Translations under genes and position numbers: made by a program
Notes under the pieces: model-generated
Told to the model about the DNA's origin: nothing
Seen by the model: the letters and a program-made list of their open reading frames with translations, nothing else
Database searches by the model: none
Source: Victivallales bacterium
GTDB taxonomy: Bacteria > Verrucomicrobiota > Lentisphaeria > Oligosphaerales > Oligosphaeraceae
Direction of reading: 5' to 3'
Assembly: GCA_017615955.1 (NCBI GenBank)
Contig: JAFZZD010000763.1
Span: 1-12,951, forward strand
Length of the DNA stretch: 12,951 bases
In this document: in pieces, positions 1 through 6,216 of the stretch
Numbering within the stretch: the stretch's first letter is position 1
Layout: every line of letters begins with the position of its first letter

Positions 1-1177
1 GGAGGTTCACCACAGTTGTCTTTCCGCAGCCTGTGGCTCCCACCAACGCCACCATCTTGCCAGGCGGCAGCTGCAGGCAGAAGTCCTTCAGCACTGGCTG
101 CCCCTCGTTGTACGAGAAGTTCACATGGGAGAAGTCCAGTCCCGCCTGCCCCTCAAGCGCAAGTTCAGCGCCTTCCGCCTGTTCCTCCCTCTCCTCCAGC
201 ACGCGGAAGACCCGCTCCGCTCCTGCCAGCGCTGTCTGCAATTGCCCGTACACGAAGGCCAGCTCGTTGATTGGGCGGGAACACTGGCGGACATATACGA
301 TGAAGGCGGATATCACGCCAATGGAGATGATGCCCCTGTGGGCGAAGTATCCGCCGAATGCGGCCACTATGACAAAGCTGATGTTGCCGATGCAGTTCAT
401 CACTGGCCCCATGACGCCGCCCACCACATTGTTCTTGATGCTGGCCTGCGTCAATCTGCCCGACAAGGCTGCGAATGCATTAGCTGTGTTCTGCTGCTGG
501 TTGTATGCCGTCACTGTCCTGAATCCGCTGATGCGCTCCTCAATCATGCCGTTGAGCTCGCCCAGCAGCGATTGCTGCGTTCTGGAGTGCTTGCGCACGT
601 AGGCGCCCAGAAGCCTGCTGGCGGGCAATGTCAGGAATATTCCGAACAGGCTCAATAGCGTCAACTGCCAGCAGAGAATAGACATTATGGACAGCGTGCC
701 AAGCAGCGCGAAGACGCCGTTCACCAGGTTGGGCAGCGAGTGGGAAACCGTCATGGACAGACTTTCTATGTCATTGGTCATGCGGCTCATTACGTCGCCA
801 TGTGAATGCCTGTCCATGTAGCTCACTGGCAAATGCACCAGCTTGCCGAACAGCTCCTCGCGCAGGCGGCTTACCATGCGCTGTCCCAAATGCGCGCTGA
901 TGTAGCCTTGCAGCAGCCTGCTTCCGCTGTATAGGGTGTATATGACCAGCATCGCCAGAAGCGTCGGCACAAAGGCGTCTTGCCTGTCGCCAGATATGAT
1001 GTCAATGGCGTTGCTCTGGAACATGGGCGCAATGGTGCCGCATAATGTGCCGAACAGCACGACGCCCAGCATCCCCAACAGCAGCAGCCGCTCCTTGAGA
1101 AAATAGGCGGACAATTTTCTTAGCGCCCCCTTAATGTCCTCCGCCTTGCTGTAGGGGGCAAAGGGGCCGCCTCTCAT
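1..1177 (-). CDS. ABC exporter half-transporter, second subunit of a heterodimer (3' end cut by window)
   Basis: An inner-membrane ABC exporter subunit (transmembrane domain plus ATPase) that should pair with the product of the gene immediately upstream. I translated the minus strand from the ATG at 1177: 392 codons are open to the window edge. Residues about 26-300 form the hydrophobic type I exporter membrane domain, including the intracellular-loop motif SRMTNDIESL. The ATPase domain begins near residue 345 (FSHVNFSYNEGQPVLKDF) and Walker A is GATGCGKTT at about residues 380-388. Walker B, the signature and the H-loop lie outside the window, so I cannot tell whether this is the catalytically competent half; by analogy with known heterodimers it should be. 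An AGAGG ribosome-binding site (1182-1186) lies 4 bases before the ATG. The start is 28 bp after the stop of the upstream gene, so one transcript is likely. Substrate unknown; the family includes multidrug, lipid and peptide exporters. Confidence 0.9.
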   Translation of the reverse strand, partial: MRGGPFAPYSKAEDIKGALRKLSAYFLKERLLLLGMLGVVLFGTLCGTIAPMFQSNAIDIISGDRQDAFVPTLLAMLVIYTLYSGSRLLQGYISAHLGQRMVSRLREELFGKLVHLPVSYMDRHSHGDVMSRMTNDIESLSMTVSHSLPNLVNGVFALLGTLSIMSILCWQLTLLSLFGIFLTLPASRLLGAYVRKHSRTQQSLLGELNGMIEERISGFRTVTAYNQQQNTANAFAALSGRLTQASIKNNVVGGVMGPVMNCIGNISFVIVAAFGGYFAHRGIISIGVISAFIVYVRQCSRPINELAFVYGQLQTALAGAERVFRVLEEREEQAEGAELALEGQAGLDFSHVNFSYNEGQPVLKDFCLQLPPGKMVALVGATGCGKTTVVNL

Positions 1178-1205
1178 TGGACCTCTTTGTGGTGTATGCC
1201 ATGCC

Positions 1206-2945
1206 CTAGCCATTTGCGAGTTCCTCCGTATCCAGCTGGGATTGGCATATTTCCTTATATATATTGCAGCGTTGCAGCAGCTCGCCGTGGGTGCCCTGGT
1301 CGGCGATTCTGCCCTGATGCAGCACAACGATCTTGTCCGCATTCCTGATGGAGGCTATGCGCTGGGCAACAATCAGCCTGGTCAGGTTTGGCCGTGCCTG
1401 CGTCAGGGCGCTGTAGAATGCCGCCTCTGTCTTCAGGTCCAGTGCGCTGGTGGCGTCGTCCAGCAGCAGGATATTGCCGCCTTTGGCGAGTGCCCTTGCC
1501 AGCGCAATGCGCTGTTTCTGCCCGCCGGAGAGGCGCGCTCCTCGTTCGGCCACCTTCGTGTCGTAGCCCTCCTGCGTGCCTTCGATGAAGTCCTTTGCCT
1601 GTGCGATGCTGGCTGCCTCCTGGATCTGCTCCTGCGTCAGACCGCAGTTGCCGAAAGTTATGTTGTCCCGTATGGAGGCATTGAACAGCTCGCTTTTCTG
1701 CAGGGCATACGCAATGTTGCCGCGCAATTGCTGGAATGTGTAATTGCGCACATCCGCGCCTTCCAGCAGCACCTGCCCCTCATTGGCGTCGTAGAAGCGA
1801 AGAATGAGGTTCAGCAGCGTGGTCTTTCCGCTGCCAGTGGCACCAACTATGGCAGTGGTCTTGCCTGGAGGAACTGCCAGGCTGATGTGGCTCAGCACAT
1901 CCTTGTCCATGCCAGGATACCTGAATGAGACATCCCTGAATTCCAGTGCGCCAGGCTGGCTTGGTTCCGCCCCTTCGCCCTCCGCTATGCCTTGCTCAGT
2001 GGCAAGAAGGGACTTTATCCGCTGCCAGGAGGCTCGTCCCCGCGTTATGCCATGGAACAGCATCGTCAGCATGAGTATGCCGTTGAGCAGTTGCGTCGTA
2101 TAGGTCAGCGCCGCCATGATGCCGCCTGGCGTCACCCGTCTTGAATGAAACAGCCCGAAGCCAAAATAAAGGATCAGCACCGCCACGGTGTGCATGATGG
2201 CGTGCATGGCTGGATGCAGCATGGCGAAGGACAGCAGTATCTTCAGTTGCGTCTTCACCAGTTCGCCGTTCGCCTTGCCGAAGCGTATCTGCTCGTATGC
2301 CTCCCGTACGCATGCCTTGATGACGCGTATTCCGCTGATGTCCTCCTGCAATATGCCGTTCAATGCATCGAGACGCTCCTGCAAATGGGTGAAGAGCGGA
2401 CGCACCCTGGATATGCAAAGCACCAGGCATCCCACCAGGAAGGGCAGGGCGCAGGTTACAATTATTCCAAAGGTGGTCTCTATTCTATATAGGAAATAGA
2501 GACTGCCGCAAAGAAGGGACAGGGTACGCACTTCGCCGCGGATGAACAAGGCTATCATGTTCTGTACCTGCGAGACATCATTGGTCATTCGCGTAATGAG
2601 CGCACCTGCACCAATGCCTTCCACCTGGCTGTAGGGCATTCCCATTATGCGGCGGAAACAGTCCATCCTCATCAGGTTGCCTGCGTTCTGGGAGGTGAGA
2701 TTGACGAACAGATTGTTCAACGAGCCGCAAATGCCGCCAAGCAAACCCATGGCTATCATGGTAAGGCCTAGCTTTAGAAGAATGGCACCGCCATTGTCGG
2801 CCAGCACCCCCTCGTCAATGACACGCCGCATCAGGGCAGGCTGCATCAAGTCAAAAAACACCTCGCACCCCATGAACAGCACCGCCAGCGCTATGAACGG
2901 GGTGTATTTGGCAAGATAGTGCCAGATGTTGGACCTGTGTGGCAT
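1206..2945 (-). CDS. ABC exporter half-transporter with degenerate ATPase site (BmrC/TM287-like), 579 aa
   Basis: First subunit of a probable heterodimeric type I ABC exporter in the inner membrane. Six hydrophobic segments are visible at roughly residues 16-34, 52-72, 133-150, 157-177, 240-262 and 280-300. The ATPase domain starts near 341, with Walker A GATGSGKTT from G368, signature LSGGQ at 472-476 and Walker B LLLDDATSALD with D496. Two key positions are altered. The residue after the Walker B Asp, normally the catalytic Glu, is Asp (D497), and the switch His is Gln (Q528, in IVAQRIASI). Such changes are known in the non-catalytic half of heterodimers such as TM287/288 and BmrCD, so this subunit probably supplies the weak ATP site. 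I chose the ATG at 2945 because the protein then begins about 15 residues before TM1, as is normal; the frame stays open to 3173, but that part runs through a repeat. No clear Shine-Dalgarno precedes 2945. The partner gene follows after 28 bp. Confidence 0.92.
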   Translation of the reverse strand: MPHRSNIWHYLAKYTPFIALAVLFMGCEVFFDLMQPALMRRVIDEGVLADNGGAILLKLGLTMIAMGLLGGICGSLNNLFVNLTSQNAGNLMRMDCFRRIMGMPYSQVEGIGAGALITRMTNDVSQVQNMIALFIRGEVRTLSLLCGSLYFLYRIETTFGIIVTCALPFLVGCLVLCISRVRPLFTHLQERLDALNGILQEDISGIRVIKACVREAYEQIRFGKANGELVKTQLKILLSFAMLHPAMHAIMHTVAVLILYFGFGLFHSRRVTPGGIMAALTYTTQLLNGILMLTMLFHGITRGRASWQRIKSLLATEQGIAEGEGAEPSQPGALEFRDVSFRYPGMDKDVLSHISLAVPPGKTTAIVGATGSGKTTLLNLILRFYDANEGQVLLEGADVRNYTFQQLRGNIAYALQKSELFNASIRDNITFGNCGLTQEQIQEAASIAQAKDFIEGTQEGYDTKVAERGARLSGGQKQRIALARALAKGGNILLLDDATSALDLKTEAAFYSALTQARPNLTRLIVAQRIASIRNADKIVVLHQGRIADQGTHGELLQRCNIYKEICQSQLDTEELANG

Positions 2946-3026
2946 TGTAGTGGACTGTGGACAGTTTATAATTTTGCTAGCTACTGTAATGCGCTTTGTA
3001 CCTAAATTCAAGCGGAAAGCCCCTTT

Positions 3027-3161
3027 GTTGTGCGAGGCTGTTTCGCGCGGCCAGGGGCCGCGCGTCAGGACGCGGGACTTCCTACCGCCCCTGGCCTGCA
3101 AAACAATGGCCGTCTGGCATTCAAGCGTCCTGATGCGCGGCCCCTGACCGCGCAGCACAAC
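3027..3161. repeat. Long GC-rich imperfect inverted repeat (hairpin or MITE-like element)
   Basis: The left arm 3045-3073 and right arm 3125-3153 are reverse complements at 27 of 29 positions, separated by a 51-base loop. An outer 7-base arm, GTTGTGC (3027-3033) and GCACAAC (3155-3161), extends the pairing with an asymmetric internal loop (11 bases on the left, 1 on the right). The left arm is itself a hairpin: GCGCGGCC and GGCCGCGC with a 3-base loop (3045-3063). An 8-bp direct repeat CCGCGCAG occurs at 3148-3155 and 3161-3168. The element is much more GC-rich than its flanks. It could be a dispersed intergenic repeat, a non-autonomous transposon remnant or a structured RNA; the sequence alone does not decide. 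It lies upstream of both operons, so it is not a terminator for either. Confidence 0.8.
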
Positions 3162-3237
3162 CGCGCAGGGCACAAAAAAAGCAGAAAGGCTCTTGTATTA
3201 TATTGGTGGTACATTAAATTATCGCATTTTTCTTTCA

Positions 3238-3260
3238 TTTGGGGTACATTTTGCCCCAAA
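3238..3260. promoter_or_regulatory. Small palindrome, candidate operator upstream of tpsB
   Basis: TTTGGGG (3238-3244) and CCCCAAA (3254-3260) are perfect 7-bp arms around a 9-base spacer, in an AT-rich stretch about 120 bp before the tpsB-like start. No T-tract follows, so it does not look like an intrinsic terminator. A dimeric repressor or activator site for the secretion operon is the simplest reading, but no regulator family is recognised. Confidence 0.3.
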
Positions 3261-3262
3261 AT

Positions 3263-3311
3263 GATGATTCTGGAGATTTCAAAATGGGTTTTTAATTATT
3301 AATAATAACAA
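3263..3311 (+). promoter_or_regulatory. AT-rich putative promoter region of the two-partner secretion operon
   Basis: This is the most AT-rich stretch before the tpsB-like gene, with a TTTAATTATTAATAATAAC-type run at about 3290-3309. Hexamer matches to a sigma-70 promoter are poor: a TTTCAA-like box 17 bases before TAATAA is the best seen. The call rests on position and composition. There is no comparable region between tpsB and tpsA, so both genes are probably transcribed from here. Confidence 0.3.
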
Positions 3312-3368
3312 TTGAGGTAAAGGAGAGGCTTGCGGCGCTTAAGGAGACCGCTGTAGGTCAAAACTGAG

Positions 3369-3374
3369 AAGGAG
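3369..3374 (+). promoter_or_regulatory. Ribosome binding site of tpsB-like gene
   Basis: AAGGAG lies 7 bases before the ATG at 3382 and fixes that start. Two further AAGGAG words occur upstream in the leader, within 3319-3325 and at 3341-3346, not followed at normal spacing by an ATG. The first precedes a possible TTG-initiated 8-residue Arg-rich ORF (3330-3356). Confidence 0.65.
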
Positions 3375-3381
3375 AAGCAGA

Positions 3382-6195
3382 ATGACTAGTGGAAATCAGC
3401 TAAATTCTAGCGGAACAGGTACACTGTGCCGCTTGTTTGCTGTCCTCTTGCTGTCTTTGAGCATCGGGGCATTCGCTCTGGATGCGCAGAAGTCCGTCGT
3501 TGATACGGCACAGCAGGCAGTAAATGACGCGAAAGCCGAATTGAAGGTACTGGAGAACAAGCTCAAGGTCTCCAGCACTGAGAAAGGCAAGTGCCAGAAG
3601 GCCATTGACAAGGCGGAAAAATCCATCAAGAAGGCGGAGGATGCACTGGCGAGTGCCAGCAAGAAGGCGGCTATCCAGAATCAGAAGCTGGGACTGGCCA
3701 AGGACGATGCGGACAAGGCAAAGCAACAGGCAAAACTTGATGAGTTGAACGCGGCTGCCAAGGCGAAGAACGATGCTTTGGAAGAGGCCAAGAAGATTGC
3801 TGCAACCATGAAGGCCAATGCAAGCAAGGTGGATGCTGACTATGACAAGGCATTCAAGGATGTCCAGGATGCCAAGGCTAAATTGGCTGCCGCACAGAAG
3901 AATCTGGCGGAAAAGAAGGTCGAGGCGGAACAGGCTGAAGCAAAGATGGCAAAGGAAGCAGAGGCCAAGGAAAAGGCCGACAAGGAGGCCAAGGCCGCCA
4001 AGGAAAAGGCCGACAAGGAGGCCAAGGCCGCCAAGGAAAAGGCCGACAAGGAGGCCAAGGCCGCCAAGGAAAAGGCTGACAGGGAGGCTGCCGCAAAGGC
4101 ATTGGCAGAGAAGAAGGCAGCTGACAAGGTCGCCAAGGAGGCTGCCGCACAGGCTGCTGCACAGAAGAAGGCAGAGGAAAAAGCGGCAGCTGAACAGAAG
4201 AAGGCTGAAGCCAAGGCAGCTAAGGAAGAAGCCTATAGGTTAGCTGCAAAGAAGAAGGCTGAGGAAAAGGCCGCAGCACAGGCCGTGGCTGAACAGAAGA
4301 AGGCAGAGGAGAAGGCCGCAGCCGAAAAGAAGAAGGCAGAGGAAAAAACAGCTGCTGAACAGAAGAAGGCAGAGGAGAAGGCCGCCAAGAAGGCTGCAAA
4401 GGAAGCTGCCGCACAGAAGAAGGCCGAGGAGAAGGCCGCAGCTGAACAGAAGAAGATGGAAGAAAGAGCGGCGGCAGCCGAGAAACCAGTCAAGAAGACT
4501 CCAAATGTTTATGTAGTGCCATGGAAAGCAGCCAAGGACGACGAGCTAGCAAAGATGTCTGGTGGAAAGAAGATCAATGCCAAGGAAGAGGAAGCGGACA
4601 AGAACGACGATTCCGCAGTCTGCCCGCAGTTCGTGGTGGCCATGGTCTCCGGTGACAAGAAGCAGATTGAGAACATGAAGCTTTGGGAAGACTGGTCAAG
4701 CTATATAGTATTTAATAAGGTAACAGTCAAGCAAGTCCGCGCCTTCCATGCAAAGCTGTTGAAGGCAGTCCAGGACAAGGGCTACATCTTTGCGCAGATT
4801 GTGTTCCCCACACGTACTTGGGAAAACGGCATCTTCGTTGCTGTCGTGGATCTGGGCAAGGTTGGTGACATCACCGTCAAGAACAGCAAGCATTACTCGC
4901 CAAAGCAAATTGCCAGCGCATTGGAAAGCAGCGACGGGCGTTTCAATTACGCCGATGTGCATAATGAACTCTTTGGCTTGAACGCACGCCCTGACCTGAA
5001 GATCAATACACAACTCCAGACCGAAAAGGTGGATGGCCGCAGGATCATCAATGCTGAACTGGATGTGAAGGACAGCCTTCCAATACACGGCGCAGTCGAA
5101 CTCAGCAACACAGGCAGCAAGGACAGCGATTCAGACTGGCGCATCAGGGCTACACTTCAGCACCTGAACCTGACCAGGCATGGCGATTCTCTTACAATCG
5201 ACTATCTGACTGGCGGCGATATTGCTGATAACCTCAACGCCTTCAGCGGCAGCTATTTCCTGCCTGTCAATGACAGCAACCGCCTCAACGTATATGCCGG
5301 ATGGTCCTCCAGCACGGCGGATGATGTGCTGCCAGAACTCAATGTCCGCGGACGCGGATGGTTCGCTGGCGCGGCATTTACTCATACACTCTATTCGACA
5401 GAACTTCACAATGTGGAATTGAGCCTTGGATGGTTCTACCAGAAGTATGAGCAGTTCCAAGATCTGAACGGCGAAAGGTATGAGGACAATGACGACCATG
5501 TGGTCAGTATGCCTTCACTCACCTTGGGTTATTCCTCCAAGATGTTCGATGAATGGGGTGGACGCAACTTCGCGAGCATTTCCGTGAAGCAGAACAGGCC
5601 CGGCCAGTATGGCTCGTCTTCCGCCCGCAAGTTCACCGAGACCTCTGGTGGCAAGAGCGACGGCGACTTCAAAATCTGGACCCTGTCCCTGGCGCGTTTC
5701 CAGAGACTCTTCTCGGGCGAGGACAGGCCTGGCAAGTGGACACTCTTCACAAAGGCGTCTGCGCAGATTGCTTCAGATAGCCTGCCCACAATCGTCCGCG
5801 ACTACGTTGGCGGCATGAACAGCGTCCGCGGCTATCGTGAAAACGAACTGGGCGGCGACAACTCATTCGTCGGCAGCATTGAATTGCGCACACCTCTCAT
5901 GGAGAACTTCATTCCTGGTCTCAAGAAGGACAAGGAAGAACTCAAGAAAGGCAACAACGACTTGACGCAGCATCGCCTGCAGCTTGTCACATTTACCGAT
6001 ATGGGCTATGTTTCAGAGCGCCACAAGCAGGGTGCCAGCGATGACCAGGGCTTCTGGTCCGTGGGCGCAGGCCTGCGCATGGGCTTTACCAAGTATGCCC
6101 AGATGTCACTTGATTATGGCTATCCTATCCTCGAGGCATCGGAAGATACCCCGAACGATGGACGCCTCCACCTCTCACTTCAGTTGCAGTTCTAA
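3382..6195 (+). CDS. Two-partner secretion outer-membrane transporter (TpsB, ShlB/FhaC family) with long N-terminal coiled coil
   Basis: Outer-membrane pore that should export the TpsA product encoded just downstream. A signal peptide covers residues 1-32, with cleavage probable after SIGAFA. Residues about 33-368 contain no proline and are Lys/Ala/Glu-rich, a predicted long coiled coil resembling TolA domain II in composition; part is made of 11-residue repeats (about 195-238, and AEQKKAEEKAA-type repeats to about 360). Residues about 413-497 fit POTRA 1 (KGYIFAQIVFPTRTWENG) and 497-567 POTRA 2 (ELFGLNARPDLKI). The rest is the 16-strand type barrel, with the family's VRGY motif at 815-818 and a terminal Phe (LHLSLQLQF) suited to Bam recognition. 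Usual TpsB proteins have about 550-590 residues, which matches residues 380-937, so the coil is an addition, sitting where FhaC carries its short H1 helix and linker. The mature chain appears to have only two cysteines, C71 and C414. Good RBS at 3369-3374. Confidence 0.93.
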   Translation: MTSGNQLNSSGTGTLCRLFAVLLLSLSIGAFALDAQKSVVDTAQQAVNDAKAELKVLENKLKVSSTEKGKCQKAIDKAEKSIKKAEDALASASKKAAIQNQKLGLAKDDADKAKQQAKLDELNAAAKAKNDALEEAKKIAATMKANASKVDADYDKAFKDVQDAKAKLAAAQKNLAEKKVEAEQAEAKMAKEAEAKEKADKEAKAAKEKADKEAKAAKEKADKEAKAAKEKADREAAAKALAEKKAADKVAKEAAAQAAAQKKAEEKAAAEQKKAEAKAAKEEAYRLAAKKKAEEKAAAQAVAEQKKAEEKAAAEKKKAEEKTAAEQKKAEEKAAKKAAKEAAAQKKAEEKAAAEQKKMEERAAAAEKPVKKTPNVYVVPWKAAKDDELAKMSGGKKINAKEEEADKNDDSAVCPQFVVAMVSGDKKQIENMKLWEDWSSYIVFNKVTVKQVRAFHAKLLKAVQDKGYIFAQIVFPTRTWENGIFVAVVDLGKVGDITVKNSKHYSPKQIASALESSDGRFNYADVHNELFGLNARPDLKINTQLQTEKVDGRRIINAELDVKDSLPIHGAVELSNTGSKDSDSDWRIRATLQHLNLTRHGDSLTIDYLTGGDIADNLNAFSGSYFLPVNDSNRLNVYAGWSSSTADDVLPELNVRGRGWFAGAAFTHTLYSTELHNVELSLGWFYQKYEQFQDLNGERYEDNDDHVVSMPSLTLGYSSKMFDEWGGRNFASISVKQNRPGQYGSSSARKFTETSGGKSDGDFKIWTLSLARFQRLFSGEDRPGKWTLFTKASAQIASDSLPTIVRDYVGGMNSVRGYRENELGGDNSFVGSIELRTPLMENFIPGLKKDKEELKKGNNDLTQHRLQLVTFTDMGYVSERHKQGASDDQGFWSVGAGLRMGFTKYAQMSLDYGYPILEASEDTPNDGRLHLSLQLQF
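3964..4095 (+). repeat. 33-bp tandem repeat inside tpsB-like gene (3 identical copies plus 1 diverged)
   Basis: Copies at 3964-3996, 3997-4029 and 4030-4062 are identical in DNA; a fourth at 4063-4095 has diverged. Each encodes the 11-residue unit AKEKADKEAKA. Eleven residues is the hendecad period of a coiled coil, so gain or loss of a copy would keep both reading frame and helix register. Identical tandem copies indicate recent slippage or recombination. Confidence 0.95.
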
Positions 6196-6199
6196 AAAA

Positions 6200-6206
6200 G
6201 GGAGGG
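6200..6206 (+). promoter_or_regulatory. Ribosome binding site of tpsA-like gene
   Basis: GGGAGGG lies 10 bases before the ATG at 6217, inside the 21-bp gap after the TAA of the tpsB-like gene. There is no room for a separate promoter or terminator, which supports co-transcription of the pair. Confidence 0.6.
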
Positions 6207-6216
6207 AACAAATATT

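Larger units (their letters stand above)
2946..3381. other. Divergent intergenic region between ABC exporter and secretion operons
   Basis: This 436-bp gap separates two operons reading away from each other, so it must hold both promoters. Next to the exporter start is an AT-containing stretch with repeated ACTGT/ACAGT words (2954-2987). The middle is a GC-rich inverted repeat (3027-3161). The right part (about 3171-3315) is AT-rich, with a poly-A run at 3174-3180. The last 70 bp are a purine-rich leader for the downstream gene. I see no convincing protein gene and no tRNA here. Confidence 0.7.

Noticed and set aside
33..658. Plus-strand open frames of 177-189 codons in the first 660 bp.
   Set aside because: They are antisense to the second ABC subunit, which is open over the same span with clear exporter motifs.
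1147..1202. Alternative ATG at 1202 for the second ABC subunit.
   Set aside because: It is out of frame with the transporter sequence; the ATG at 1177 has an AGAGG site and is in frame.
3045..3153. The inverted repeat as an intrinsic transcription terminator.
   Set aside because: Both flanking operons read away from it, the loop is 51 bases, and the adjacent homopolymer run is A on the plus strand, not a T-tract after the stem.
2946..3173. In-frame N-terminal extension of the 579-aa ABC subunit up to an ATG at 3173.
   Set aside because: The extra 76 residues run through the inverted-repeat element, are Arg/Gly-rich with no hydrophobic or conserved pattern, and would put an atypical tail before TM1.
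3030..3302. Small open frames on either strand across the inverted repeat (about 64-90 codons).
   Set aside because: Their sequence is dictated by the GC-rich repeat; no plausible RBS or domain. Such frames are commonly over-predicted in intergenic repeats.
3840..4493. Minus-strand and off-frame reads across the coiled-coil region, and a CRISPR-like look of its repeats.
   Set aside because: The repeats are contiguous 33-bp coding units without unique spacers, fully explained by the hendecad coiled coil of TpsB.
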